Assembly (NCBI RefSeq): GCF_000419765.1
Contig: NZ_ATTQ01000018.1
Span: 1-64,000 of the forward strand
DNA from: Rhizobium mongolense USDA 1844
GTDB taxonomy: Bacteria; Pseudomonadota; Alphaproteobacteria; Rhizobiales; Rhizobiaceae
Direction of reading: 5' to 3'
DNA length: 64,000 bases
In this document: in pieces, positions 16,478 to 25,769 of the stretch
How positions within the stretch are numbered: the stretch's first letter is position 1
Layout: each line of letters starts with the position of its first letter
Position numbers and translations under genes: made by a program
The notes under the pieces: model-generated
Databases searched by the model: none
The model's input: only the letters and a program-made list of their open reading frames with translations
Told to the model about the DNA's origin: nothing

Positions 16478-17281
16478 TCAACGCTCCGATATTTGTTGGG
16501 ACGCTTCGACGCGTTCGGCCGGAATACACACCCACTCGGGGCGACTGCGATCATGTATTGCGTAATCGTTTTCGTTAAATATTCTGGCTACGTCGTCAAA
16601 ATTCTCGGTAACTTCCACCACTATGAGTGGCCTTATATTCGCTAGACAGCGCGAACTACCGAGAAGCACACGGTGTTCAGCGCCCTCCACATCGATCTTC
16701 AGCAGCGCCGGACGAAGGCCCGACCTTTCCAAGAATGTGTCAAGCTGCATCATCTCGACCCTGACGGATTCCATGAGCGCATCGCTGAACGCATTTTCTC
16801 GGTTTTGTTCAAAATTTTTATAGTTTTTGTCCAATGAATTGTTCTGCCCCGATAGGCCTTCTATCCAAAATTCCACGGGGCCGTCGTGATCGCCACAGGC
16901 GGCCTCAACGATTCTAATGTTCGGAAAGCGCTCTGTATTGGTTCGAAGATACGGCAAATTGTTGGGTCCAGGTTCGAAAACGATAACAGTACCGTCATCG
17001 CCAACAATCTTTGCTAAATGAACCGAAAGATAGCCGATATGGCCACCGAGCTCGACAACGGTATCTCCCGGCTTTGCAAGCTCGGCGAGCGTCTTCATGA
17101 TATGCTTCTCGCGGTGCTTCCCTTTGAACCAATATCCCCGATGCTTATACAGGTTTAATCTTAAGGGCGCATCGCGCCACCAATGATGGCGCACGACAAT
17201 ATCGCGCGTTCCACAAGTGCGAAGGAGATGTAGTGCAACTCGTCGCAGAGGGCGGTATCTCGCCAGACTTCGCAGCGGCAT
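16478..17281 (-). CDS. FkbM-family methyltransferase
   Basis: A 267-residue SAM-dependent methyltransferase of the FkbM type, commonly O-methylating sugars in polysaccharide loci. Motif I is GDTVVELGGHIGYLSVHLAK at about residues 72-91, followed by TVIVFEPGPNNLPYL and the family-typical LLKIDVEGAEHRVLLG. GGAG lies 8 bases before the ATG. It is divergent from a Wzy-like polymerase gene and marks the left border of the exopolysaccharide locus; the base composition becomes richer in A+T here than in the thiamine genes. Confidence 0.88.
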   Translation of the reverse strand: MPLRSLARYRPLRRVALHLLRTCGTRDIVVRHHWWRDAPLRLNLYKHRGYWFKGKHREKHIMKTLAELAKPGDTVVELGGHIGYLSVHLAKIVGDDGTVIVFEPGPNNLPYLRTNTERFPNIRIVEAACGDHDGPVEFWIEGLSGQNNSLDKNYKNFEQNRENAFSDALMESVRVEMMQLDTFLERSGLRPALLKIDVEGAEHRVLLGSSRCLANIRPLIVVEVTENFDDVARIFNENDYAIHDRSRPEWVCIPAERVEASQQISER

Positions 17282-17387
17282 CGTACGGTCTCCGATCCCA
17301 GAAGATTTAAGGGCAAGCTCTCCACGCTTGGAAGTTACTTCACTTTTTTGCGTTTTAGAATACCCTAAACCAATGGAGGCGTTGGCG

Positions 17388-18653
17388 ATGAGCTTAAATA
17401 ACGTTACATCGGCTCATAAAATCGATGAACGTGCAGGGGGGCATGAGCAACCTGCGGTCGCAATTTCGCAATCTTTGGAGTTGTATGCCTTTTTTGCTGC
17501 TATATTTCTCTGCTCGATGAATTATTTTAGAAGTGACTATATTTACTTCACACTTGCAGATCTGTCTTTCCTTCTTTGCTTCTCTCTTGCTGTTGCGAAC
17601 GCAAATATCGTTGTCAATGTCATTGGCAAGCTGAGCACGGCCGCCTGGTGTTTTGGACTTGCCTTGCTGCTTTTGGGGTTGACTGCAAGCAGCATCGTAA
17701 GCCCAGGGCCGGAACGCGGACTCGTGGTCGTCCTGCAGTATTTCTACGCGTATTTCATTGTGCTGCTTTTGTTTGGTGGAAGGAGCTATGACGAGCTCTT
17801 AGCAGCCGCAAAGATTTATGTCTTTTCGATACTTATAATTTGTATCCACGGTATTTACCTCATTCATGTTATTGGAGAGACAAATACGCAGTTCGTCACC
17901 GGGAGCGGACGCTTTAACGGATTGATGGAAAGAGAAAATGCGTGCGCCGCCGTTATTGCGCTCGCAATTCAAGTCCTGCTTCTGCTCGTTTCCTTAAGAA
18001 AATTAAACAGATTTCTCGCGCTTTGCGCGTTTATAATCATGGCCTACGGACTTCTTCTGACTGGCTCTAATACCGGGCTTATTGGCTGTGGGATCGGCAT
18101 CGCAATCTTTCTCTTGTTCAATCTTACGTGGAGAACGGTTGTGCCTGCCGCTGCTCTTTGCCTCTGCATTCCGCTTGTCGCGATTACCCCGTTGCGCGAT
18201 TATCTACCGGACGTTTTCCAAAAACGCGTGCTTACCGCTGTCGATACAGGAGACATCAGCCAGGCGGGAACGTTTGGGCGTCGCTTTGAGCTCATACAGG
18301 AGGCGGCCGGTCAAACGGGCTCCACGCTTTTGCTCGGGATTGGGGCGGATCAGTACAGAGTAAGCAGCGCCGTACAGAAGCCTGTGCACAATATTTACTT
18401 GCTTCTCTGGACGGAGGGGGGCTTCATCGCCGCCCTTGGCTTTGCGGTCATGGTGATCAGCCTCTTGGGGCCGGCGCTTGCGGCTAGTCGCATCAAGAAC
18501 GGCCTTCCGTTCGCGATCTGTATCTTTGCGACAGTTACGGCGTTCTTGGCTATGGGCAACGCAATGACTCATATGTATGGACGCTTTTGGCCGGTTCCGC
18601 TGCTCATTCCTGCCGTTCTAGGGCAGGCCTTTGTGAAACGATCGCAATCGTAG
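17388..18653 (+). CDS. O-antigen ligase/Wzy-like polysaccharide polymerase
   Basis: A 421-residue integral membrane protein with about ten or more hydrophobic segments. The O-antigen-ligase (Wzy_C/WaaL) pattern is present: YGLLLTGSNTGLIGCGIGIA, a long periplasmic loop containing GTFGRRFELIQEAAGQ and LLGIGADQYRV, then VHNIYLLLWTEGG with the typical histidine. The start at 17388 is preferred because GGAGG is 8 bases upstream. It is the only polymerase candidate here and would link repeat units flipped by the Wzx at 42436. It ends directly against the convergent HAD gene. Confidence 0.82.
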   Translation: MSLNNVTSAHKIDERAGGHEQPAVAISQSLELYAFFAAIFLCSMNYFRSDYIYFTLADLSFLLCFSLAVANANIVVNVIGKLSTAAWCFGLALLLLGLTASSIVSPGPERGLVVVLQYFYAYFIVLLLFGGRSYDELLAAAKIYVFSILIICIHGIYLIHVIGETNTQFVTGSGRFNGLMERENACAAVIALAIQVLLLLVSLRKLNRFLALCAFIIMAYGLLLTGSNTGLIGCGIGIAIFLLFNLTWRTVVPAAALCLCIPLVAITPLRDYLPDVFQKRVLTAVDTGDISQAGTFGRRFELIQEAAGQTGSTLLLGIGADQYRVSSAVQKPVHNIYLLLWTEGGFIAALGFAVMVISLLGPALAASRIKNGLPFAICIFATVTAFLAMGNAMTHMYGRFWPVPLLIPAVLGQAFVKRSQS

Positions 18654-19388
18654 TCACTTAGGATTGGTTGTGATTGTAGACTGTGGCGCAGTGCGGAGCG
18701 TCGCGAGGCACGCGTCGAGATCAAAAAGACTAGTTATTACCGCATCGGGTCTATGGTCAGGCTCGGTAGCGTATGCCATGCGGATGCGGCCGATCCGGGC
18801 AATCTGGATCGTCCTCCATCCCAGACGCCGCGGAGCGATAAAATCCTTGGCGGGATTGTCAGCTACGTAAACCAGCTCCGCGCACGGCACTCCTGACCAT
18901 TCTTGGATAGCCTCGAACGCCCTCGGATGCGGTTTCCAGAACTTGGGCCCCCAGACATCTGTATAAATGATGTGGTCTAGAATCTCCTCAAGACCCAGCG
19001 CCTTGACCTTTGCCATTTGTGTTGCTGCGTAGCCGTCGGTTATGAGGGCCAGGCGCGCCTCCCTGGCAGGATTGCAAAGATATTCCAACGCATCGGGGGC
19101 CAACGCGATGCGCGGATGATGTTGCCGGTAAACTTCAATTAGCTTTGCAGTTAACGTCCGGTCCCCGGCCATACCTGCAGCGGCGAGCGCTTCATCGAAC
19201 ACGTGTGAGTGTCTGCCGGTAGCGAAGATTGCATGGCAATGATCAGCGAAATTCGCAACACCCATTTCTCGATACAGCCAGGCGGACGCGGCCTCGAAGC
19301 CACTCCTGGCAAAGTCGCTTTCGAGATAGAGTGTGTCATCCAGATCGAAGACTAGAACACCACCTTGTGATTCACTCATCTTCACCAT
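18654..19388 (-). CDS. HAD-superfamily hydrolase
   Basis: A 244-residue haloacid-dehalogenase-like phosphatase. Motif I is VLVFDLDDTLYLESDF (nucleophile first Asp, acid second Asp), motif II LALITDGYAATQMAKVKALG, motif III Lys in KFWKPHPRAFE and motif IV VYVADNPAKDFIAPRRLGW. It is last in a formyltransferase, ATP-grasp, HAD minus-strand operon and overlaps the ATP-grasp gene; ATGs at 19388 and 19379 are both possible. It may dephosphorylate a sugar or ligase intermediate for polysaccharide decoration (inference). Confidence 0.85.
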   Translation of the reverse strand: MVKMSESQGGVLVFDLDDTLYLESDFARSGFEAASAWLYREMGVANFADHCHAIFATGRHSHVFDEALAAAGMAGDRTLTAKLIEVYRQHHPRIALAPDALEYLCNPAREARLALITDGYAATQMAKVKALGLEEILDHIIYTDVWGPKFWKPHPRAFEAIQEWSGVPCAELVYVADNPAKDFIAPRRLGWRTIQIARIGRIRMAYATEPDHRPDAVITSLFDLDACLATLRTAPQSTITTNPK

Positions 19389-20352
19389 CCACGAAGATCG
19401 CTTCGTCGTAGCGCAGCATCAACACGCCGGAGTGCCAGTTGTCATGACAGCTTGCAGGTAGGCCCGAGACTTCCTCGAGCAGCCATTTTGCAAATTGCGC
19501 GCCCGCATGATCAGCCAGAGGATAGCCTCCTCCGAACCGTGCGTTGATTTCGATCACCTTGGGGCCGGCAGCGCCGTTGTCCATAATCTGAAAGCAGAAT
19601 GCACCCCTGAGGCCCGGCAGCGCGGCGACGATGTCATGGGCGATGCGGGAATGTTGCGGCTGGCGCTCGGTGATTCCTTTTTCGACCTCGCCGGCCCTGA
19701 CACGAACGCGACGATGTGTAATGGCTGTCTGTAGTCTACCGCGCGCGTCGACAAAACCGTTGACCGTGTATTCCGCGCCGGTCAGATTTTCTTGCACAAT
19801 CATCGGTTCGCTGACCTTGGCGGGCAGCTCATCTCTCGAACCGGCGACACTAATCGCGCGGCTGGCGCTTCCAGACCGCGGCTTGACAAAGACCGGCCAA
19901 GACCATTCGCTGGTCGAGGCGAACTCCTCAAGTGCGATGGTGCGTGGGACGGGGACTCCCGCGGCCGCAAGCACAGTCATCGTTTCAAGCTTGTCGCGAA
20001 CGATGTCGACCACCGCTGGTTGGCTGACATGAACGCGACAGCCGAGTGCCGCAAAATCGTCCATCGCCCCTGCGAGAGCCGGGAGTTCGGGATCGATCGT
20101 TGGAACGATCAGATCGATTTTTTCACGCGATGCAATTTCTCGCAACGCTGAAACGAAGCCCGGATCGTCGCAGGCTGGGACAGCATAGCTCGCATCGGCG
20201 GATCGGCAGGCAGGGCTCATTCTTGGATCGAGATCACATGCCACCACCGTCAGGGATATGCCGATCTCCTTCGCCGCCCTGCGGAAGCAGTCGATGAGCG
20301 CGACCCGTCGACCGGCGGACGAAATTAGGATCTTGATCGCTTCTGACGTCAT
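19372..20352 (-). CDS. ATP-grasp ligase-like protein
   Basis: The 326-residue product shows the ATP-grasp carboxylate-amine ligase layout: N-terminal ILISSAGRRVALIDCFRRAA pre-ATP domain, VPTIDPELPALAG, WPVFVKPRSGSASRAISVAG (ATP-binding lysine and glycine loop), MIVQENLTGAEYTVNGFVD and the metal-binding KVIEINARFGGGYPLADHAG. It resembles CarB-like ATP-grasp proteins found in capsule and O-antigen loci. It could ligate an amino acid or other acid to an amino sugar or to a sugar carboxylate. AAGGGA precedes the ATG; it overlaps the HAD gene. Confidence 0.85.
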   Translation of the reverse strand: MTSEAIKILISSAGRRVALIDCFRRAAKEIGISLTVVACDLDPRMSPACRSADASYAVPACDDPGFVSALREIASREKIDLIVPTIDPELPALAGAMDDFAALGCRVHVSQPAVVDIVRDKLETMTVLAAAGVPVPRTIALEEFASTSEWSWPVFVKPRSGSASRAISVAGSRDELPAKVSEPMIVQENLTGAEYTVNGFVDARGRLQTAITHRRVRVRAGEVEKGITERQPQHSRIAHDIVAALPGLRGAFCFQIMDNGAAGPKVIEINARFGGGYPLADHAGAQFAKWLLEEVSGLPASCHDNWHSGVLMLRYDEAIFVDGEDE

Positions 20353-20408
20353 TCCCGTATCCCTTTAGGCGTCCGAAGCTGCGACGGCTTTTCCAGACTG
20401 AATGATGC

Positions 20409-21338
20409 TTATTTCGGCCAAGCCTCGAGCGAGGACCCGGGCCGCAAGTGGCTATGCATCCGCAGCCGCGATGTTTCAGGGCGCCAAGCGCTCACATCAA
20501 CACAATTGCCGTCGCCACACATAACGAGAAATCCGGTGGCGCTGACCGTTTGAATTTGTCCGGGAAGGCCTATGTAGCGATCCGGGTTGGGGAATAGATC
20601 GGCTGCATCGATATATATCCTCTCGCTTCCAGAATGGGTAAAAGCGCCGGGGTAGGGGTCTCCGACCGCACGTATGAAGCGCAGGATGTCAGCGGCCGGC
20701 AGGCGCCAGTCGATCAAGCCGTCTTCGGGCCGGCGCCTCGCGCAATAGGAGGCCTTCTCATCATCCTGGGGGATCCTGGGCGCGTTGCCGGACTCGACCA
20801 TCCTGACCGCCTGGGGGACCATTTCTCGAATATTCAGCAGGTGCTTTTCGTATAGACTGCGGGCCGTCTCATTATCGGCTACGTCAAAGACGCGCTGAAG
20901 CAGGATCGGTCCGGAATCGACGCCGTCATCAAGCCAGAAAAGCGTCGATCCCGTCGTCTGTTCGGCTCGAAGAATGGTCCAAGGTATTACGCCCCGTCCC
21001 CTTAGTCGTGGAAGAGCGGCGGGATGAAAGCCAATCGTGCCGATGCTTGCAAGCTCCCGCAACGGGCGTCCGCATATTTGGGACCATCCGACGACAAGGA
21101 TCACATCCGGACCGATACTGGCAATTTTCGCCAGGGTCTCGGCAGAGTTCACATTCGTCGTATGAAAAAAGGAAATGCCGCTCTTGCGCCCCATTGAACT
21201 GAGATCGGCAAAATCCGAGTGACGATCAGCAGCGGTTGGCGGCAGGGTTATGACAAGCACAGGCGGTCGCTCAGAGGATACGAGCGCTGCAAGGGCGACT
21301 CTTGAACCTTCCACTGCTCCGACGAGAACGATCCGCAT
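20409..21338 (-). CDS. Formyltransferase-family protein (sugar N-formyltransferase-like)
   Basis: The 309-residue product contains a formyl_trans_N domain: PDVILVVGWSQICGRPLREL, then GFHPAALPRLRGRGVIPW and WLDDGVDSGPILLQ. The catalytic His (105) and Asp (141) of the Asn-His-Asp triad are present, but Asn is replaced by Gly103. The segment AVGDPYPGAFT starts an Fmt/ArnA-like C-terminal domain. Such enzymes transfer formyl from 10-formyl-THF to an amino sugar nucleotide. With a PglF-like dehydratase and DegT aminotransferase in the locus, a 4-amino-4,6-dideoxy sugar is a plausible acceptor (inference). Confidence 0.82.
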   Translation of the reverse strand: MRIVLVGAVEGSRVALAALVSSERPPVLVITLPPTAADRHSDFADLSSMGRKSGISFFHTTNVNSAETLAKIASIGPDVILVVGWSQICGRPLRELASIGTIGFHPAALPRLRGRGVIPWTILRAEQTTGSTLFWLDDGVDSGPILLQRVFDVADNETARSLYEKHLLNIREMVPQAVRMVESGNAPRIPQDDEKASYCARRRPEDGLIDWRLPAADILRFIRAVGDPYPGAFTHSGSERIYIDAADLFPNPDRYIGLPGQIQTVSATGFLVMCGDGNCVDVSAWRPETSRLRMHSHLRPGSSLEAWPK

Positions 21339-21485
21339 TCTGGGGCCTACGACAGCGAGTCATTGTTGTATCAAGCAAGGCTTGCCTTCACGGGAGGCTC
21401 TTTAGAAGGTATAAAAACACGAGCGCGCAATTCCTGTCCAGAGGCCTGGCGGGCTCTGTCGTCTTGCCACGCGCTGAGGGGCACT

Positions 21486-22619
21486 ATGGCCAAGGCAGAT
21501 GTCATGCATATCATTACCAATTTCACAGCGCATGCCGGCGCTGAGACAATGCTGGCACGGCTGCTGCATGCCTCAGCCGACCAGCGTATAGTGGTCGTTT
21601 CGCTCATGGGGATTTCGGAGCGAAATCTCAAAATTTCGAGCAATCCCCGTGTCGAATACGTATCGCTCGAAGCCACAAAATTGACGTCTCTCGCATACGC
21701 CTCGCTGAAACTTGCCAAACTAATCAGGCAGGAGAGGCCACCCGTCATAGTGTGTTGGATGTACCATGCGATGATTGTTGGCACGGTCGCGGCCTTGCTG
21801 GCACATAGGAGCACTCCAGTGATCTGGAACGTCCGTCAGTCGTTGGATGATTGGCCGGCTCTGACCCGAAGTTCACGTGCCGCTGTGACTGTGGCAAAGT
21901 GGCTATCCTGGCATCCGGAGGGTTTCGTCTTCAATTCAGCGAGGGCGCTCAAAATGCATGCGGCGGCTGGTTATCGAACGCACAATGCCGTGGTCATACC
22001 GAACGGCTTTGAATTGCCGCAATCCGTGACCCCTCAGCCTCGATCGGCCAAGCGGATCGGCATTGCAGCGCGCTTCCATCCACAGAAGGATTATCCGACA
22101 TTCTTCAGGGCCGCGGCTCGCCTGCTTCAAACACATCAGGGGCTGACATTCGTGGCTGCGGGAAGTGGCCTGTCCTGGAGCAATCCAGCCGTCTCACAGA
22201 TGATCTTGTCCGCAGGCTTAGCGCGAGAAAATGTCCAACTCTTGGACGAAGTCGATGACATGGCTGCTTTCTATCGATCGATCGACATTCTCGCTCTCTC
22301 TTCGAGAACAGAGGGCTTTCCGAACGTCCTGGCGGAGGCGATGAGCTATGCGCTACCTGTTGTCACGACTGACGTTGGTGACGCTGCAAGTATCATCGGC
22401 GACGGCGGCCTGGCAGTCCCCTCCCAGGATCCGGAGGCGCTGGCCGCGGCGCTACGAATTCTTCTTGACGGTGGAACTGCTCGATATGCTGAATATGCGG
22501 CGGCGGCACGACGGCGTATCGAAGAAGAGTACGACCTGGGCATAATAGTACGGAAATACGATTATTTTCTGAACCAATGCAAGGCCGCAGTTGAAAGAGA
22601 AAATAACATCGCTCTGTAA
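21486..22619 (+). CDS. Glycosyltransferase, GT4 family
   Basis: A 377-residue GT-B glycosyltransferase. The N-terminal domain opens MHIITNFTAHAGAETMLARL; the C-terminal nucleotide-sugar domain includes RIGIAARFHPQKDYPTFFRA and the EX7E-type motif SSRTEGFPNVLAEAMSYALP. The start at 21486 has GAGGGG upstream; upstream in-frame codons lie in the gap after the formyltransferase gene. It precedes the initiating phosphoglycosyltransferase gene and probably adds an early residue of the repeat unit. Donor and acceptor are unknown. Confidence 0.88.
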   Translation: MAKADVMHIITNFTAHAGAETMLARLLHASADQRIVVVSLMGISERNLKISSNPRVEYVSLEATKLTSLAYASLKLAKLIRQERPPVIVCWMYHAMIVGTVAALLAHRSTPVIWNVRQSLDDWPALTRSSRAAVTVAKWLSWHPEGFVFNSARALKMHAAAGYRTHNAVVIPNGFELPQSVTPQPRSAKRIGIAARFHPQKDYPTFFRAAARLLQTHQGLTFVAAGSGLSWSNPAVSQMILSAGLARENVQLLDEVDDMAAFYRSIDILALSSRTEGFPNVLAEAMSYALPVVTTDVGDAASIIGDGGLAVPSQDPEALAAALRILLDGGTARYAEYAAAARRRIEEEYDLGIIVRKYDYFLNQCKAAVERENNIAL

Positions 22620-22785
22620 AACTGCATAATCAGCACGGGCTAATGCCGATTGCCTTCGTTCTTTATTGGCAAGCTTACTATTTTTAAGCAATATTTGTCG
22701 GGCGCCTTTCAATGCCTGAGGCAAGTCCGGTATTGGATATGAGTTGGAACCTCAGGTGCTACGGTTTCGACGCTTCGAGGTGGCG

Positions 22786-23403
22786 ATGTTGAAACGGCTG
22801 TTCGATGTGCTGTTTTCCGTTACCGTAGGACTATTGGCACTGCCAGTCCTTATCATCTTGGCTATTGCCGTAAGGATCGTTCTCGGTTCCCCTATCATGT
22901 TCAGCCAGGAGAGAGCTGGCAAAGCGCGTCGACCATTCAGGATGAAGAAGTTCCGGTCAATGACCACCGATGTGGATGCTGACGGGAAGCTCTTGAGCGA
23001 CGACGAACGCACTGGGAAATTCGGCGGGCTTTTGCGACGTTCCCGGCTGGATGAACTGCCCGAATTGTGGAGTATCGTCATTGGCGACATGAGCGTCATA
23101 GGACCAAGACCGATACTCTTGGACAAAATACATGCCCTTGGCGAGCGCGGCATCTTGCGGTGTTCAGTGAGGCCCGGACTAACCGGCTGGGCACAGATAA
23201 ATGGGAACACCAAGCTCACTGACGATGAAAAGGTTGATCTCGATATCTGGTATATCGAGAACCGCACATGCCTAATGGATGCCGAGATAATCGCTAAGAC
23301 CGTTTTGGTTATGATTTTCGGCGAGAGACGGAACGAGAAACGCCTTGCTGCGGCCGTTGTTGCTGCGAGCAGTCGCATTGCGCTCGGTAAGGGACCAGAG
23401 TAA
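22786..23403 (+). CDS. Undecaprenyl-phosphate phosphoglycosyltransferase (PglC-like monotopic PGT)
   Basis: This small 205-residue monotopic PGT starts repeat-unit synthesis by moving a sugar-1-phosphate from a UDP-sugar to undecaprenyl phosphate. Landmarks are the N-terminal re-entrant helix (LFDVLFSVTVGLLALPVLI), SPIMFSQERAGKARRPFRMK, FRSMTTD, the catalytic Asp-Glu pair in RSRLDELPELWSI, MSVIGPRPIL and VRPGLTGWAQINGN. The ATG at 22786 with GAGG upstream is preferred over a TTG at 22744. The PglC-like size fits a bacillosamine-type first sugar made with the PglF-like enzyme at 26378. Confidence 0.92.
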   Translation: MLKRLFDVLFSVTVGLLALPVLIILAIAVRIVLGSPIMFSQERAGKARRPFRMKKFRSMTTDVDADGKLLSDDERTGKFGGLLRRSRLDELPELWSIVIGDMSVIGPRPILLDKIHALGERGILRCSVRPGLTGWAQINGNTKLTDDEKVDLDIWYIENRTCLMDAEIIAKTVLVMIFGERRNEKRLAAAVVAASSRIALGKGPE

Positions 23404-23479
23404 AGCTCGTTTGAAGATCGACGAGGGACGCCCGTCAAATTGCCGAGAGCATTATTATGCTTGCAGGAAAGGTAAATGT

Positions 23480-24283
23480 TTACCCCCCGGTATCGTCAAT
23501 ATACGACCTGTCAGTGGCTCTTTTTACTATGAAACCAATATACTTGTTCCTACTTTTTACAACGAAGTATTTATGCAGAACAGTTTCTGCGAAATGGAAG
23601 AAAGCGAGATTGTCTTGAATGTCATCGGAGATAAACACACCGCCAGGCCTCAGCGCCTGCCAAAGGCGGCTATAGCCAAACATTCGTCCTGAATAGCTTT
23701 TATCACTGTCGTAGTGACACATATCCAACGGATATAAGCGCCCTAGTGCCTTGCCTATCCCGCTGCGGTCGGCTTCTCGGATGAGTTCCCAACAATTGCG
23801 AAGGTATGGAGGAACCGCTGCGCCAACATGTTTTTCGCTCCCAAAGCGCAGGTAGGGTCTATCAACGCTGATAAGCCTTCCCCCGCTTCGTTTGGAAACG
23901 CTCGCAAGAATAGCGAGACTGGAATCACCCAAGGCGACTCCCGTTTCAACAACTTGCTTGGCGTTCAACGATTCGGCCATGCTATAAAGGAAGGACATAT
24001 CGGCTCCGCCCCCAATGTATTGGGGGGCGACACTTCGGGCCTTAGCTATTAGTCGCGCGAGTTCAGGCTGCGCATCCTCGAACGGGGTCCAAACAAATCC
24101 GGACATGACAGAAGGAAGTCGATCACATTCGACAGCCTCTCTTGCACAACGAGCTTTCGCGAGGTGGCCGGTTGCCTCACCTTCAGCAGGAAACAGTGTA
24201 CGGGAAACCAGCGATGGGATGGTCGGCCACAACGATGGTCGCAGAGCGTAACCGGCAACAGACTTAAACGCGGCCTTCATCAT
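23480..24283 (-). CDS. Class I SAM-dependent methyltransferase
   Basis: The 267-residue product has a central methyltransferase_24-like Rossmann domain: AKQVVETGVALGDSSLAILA (motif I), GGRLISVDRPYLRFG, then ALRPGGVFISDDIQDNLAFF. A GGAG site lies just before the two ATG codons. It stands alone on the minus strand inside the polysaccharide locus, so modification of a sugar or lipid intermediate is likely (inference). The target is unknown. Confidence 0.75.
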   Translation of the reverse strand: MMKAAFKSVAGYALRPSLWPTIPSLVSRTLFPAEGEATGHLAKARCAREAVECDRLPSVMSGFVWTPFEDAQPELARLIAKARSVAPQYIGGGADMSFLYSMAESLNAKQVVETGVALGDSSLAILASVSKRSGGRLISVDRPYLRFGSEKHVGAAVPPYLRNCWELIREADRSGIGKALGRLYPLDMCHYDSDKSYSGRMFGYSRLWQALRPGGVFISDDIQDNLAFFHFAETVLHKYFVVKSRNKYIGFIVKRATDRSYIDDTGG

Positions 24284-24788
24284 CTGCTCCTATTTCGGGC
24301 CGAGCGCGCTGGCGAATGGGGCTACATTCAGTATATCGCAGGCCGCTGCAGACAAACGCCCCCAAGAAATTTCAGGACTATATTATTTATAGATTACTAA
24401 TATGCAAGTGGGCTGGTTGCAGTATTTCCTTTCGGCTGCAGTCATTTTGGACAGCCTGTTCGCGCCCTTCCTGTCATCGCAGCAGCGAGCCGATCGTAAC
24501 TGGAGCCAACGGTAGAGGTCAGGTATAATCCTCCATTGAGGACGCGGCTGACGAAAGACGTGCCATCTCTACCCAGGCCAAACAATTCCAGGCCGCTCTC
24601 GGATCCTCGCAACCCTTGCGCTTCGTAAATCTCCGGCATGACGAGAACTTTCCGGCTTCGGCAGCATGGTCAGGTCTTTTCACCAGGTGAGCATCAAACC
24701 ACGTCAACGAATTTATACCTTGGCCACCTTGACACAATGGGCCGCGGCGCCGATGAATTTCTAACGTGCGCCGGGGGGCAATTGGATT
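24284..24788. other. 505-base gap, no supported gene
   Basis: This gap separates the divergent methyltransferase and acyltransferase genes. The part near 24375-24405 is A+T-rich (TATATTATTTATAG) and may hold a promoter. Short open frames exist on both strands, but none has a ribosome site plus recognisable composition. I see no repeat or insertion-sequence end. Confidence 0.4.
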
Positions 24789-25769
24789 ATGCAACACGGC
24801 AATCAGAACGACTTAGGGCTAGTTGCAGCAATACCAGCGCGAAACACGACTGTTGACTTTTTAAGGGCAGTAAGCGTCCTTTGGATCGTTGGCGTGTGGC
24901 ATCCGATAGGATATTCGCCAATCAGGGAAGTAGGCAAGAACGCCGTGACCTTGATGGTGACGGTCTCCGCTTTGGGGCTTTTTGTGCTTCTATCTGGCTA
25001 CCTACAAGGAGGCCGCGGCCGCAATCTTTTCGACTTCTATAGGCGACGTTTTTGGAGGATTTACGTACCATTCGTTGGAGCTAGCTTGATATTCCTCGTG
25101 ATGAATATTGGAGATCATCTTCCGCTGATTAAAGGCGTCTTCCTGGTGGCTATGTTGGATGAACCGGCAGCGGTTACGCTGTGGTTCATCAATATGATTA
25201 TGCTCTTCTACCTGTGTGCGCCAGCGCTGCTCTGGGTCAGACGGAAATCGTTGACGTTGTTGTTGATTATATCAGCCATAATCCTATTGGGGTTGCTGGC
25301 TGCCGACTGGTTTTGGAAGGTTCTGGACAATCGGCTGATGATCTACTTCCCCTGCTTCGTGGCTGGGATTGTTTTGTCTGGATCACCTCCGCCCAAAGCG
25401 GTCTGGCCGGTAGTGCTTGTGGCCGCTATCGCTTGTGTCGCCACGCTTTCTGCGCCGATCAATGGGACAGATATTGTCCTTTTGCCTTGGGCTGTGCTCG
25501 CCTCGATCTCCGTGTTTTGCTTAACCGCGGGGCGGCTTGACGACCTATCGGATACGGCGACGATGTGGATTGAGCGAGCGGCCTATGCCAGCTTCTTCGC
25601 CTATCTTCTGCACCGTCCCGTATATCGGATCTTGGAAGCACTTTCGGCTGCAATTGGGCTTGATCCGTTGATCCTAATTGTCGCGCTAGGGGTTCCGACA
25701 ACCGCTGTCGCGGCGTACTTCCTACAGCAAGGGTACGATCGCTTGCTCGCGTCCGCTAGATTGGCGTAA
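24789..25769 (+). CDS. Acyltransferase 3-family membrane protein
   Basis: A 326-residue integral membrane O-acyltransferase (OafA/ExoZ/NodX-like). The family opening NTTVDFLRAVSVLWIVGVWH includes the R/H pattern used for catalysis (FLRAVSVLWIVGVWH), followed by about nine or ten hydrophobic segments, with FYRRRFWRIYVPF and AYASFFAYLLHRPVYRIL near the end. Such enzymes acetylate or succinylate sugars of exported polymers. It has a weak ribosome site and stands between two long gaps. Confidence 0.85.
   Translation: MQHGNQNDLGLVAAIPARNTTVDFLRAVSVLWIVGVWHPIGYSPIREVGKNAVTLMVTVSALGLFVLLSGYLQGGRGRNLFDFYRRRFWRIYVPFVGASLIFLVMNIGDHLPLIKGVFLVAMLDEPAAVTLWFINMIMLFYLCAPALLWVRRKSLTLLLIISAIILLGLLAADWFWKVLDNRLMIYFPCFVAGIVLSGSPPPKAVWPVVLVAAIACVATLSAPINGTDIVLLPWAVLASISVFCLTAGRLDDLSDTATMWIERAAYASFFAYLLHRPVYRILEALSAAIGLDPLILIVALGVPTTAVAAYFLQQGYDRLLASARLA

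Noticed and set aside
24442..24797. Small minus-strand frames in the 24284-24788 gap
   Set aside because: There is no ribosome site, no recognisable domain, and neither frame fits the composition of nearby genes.
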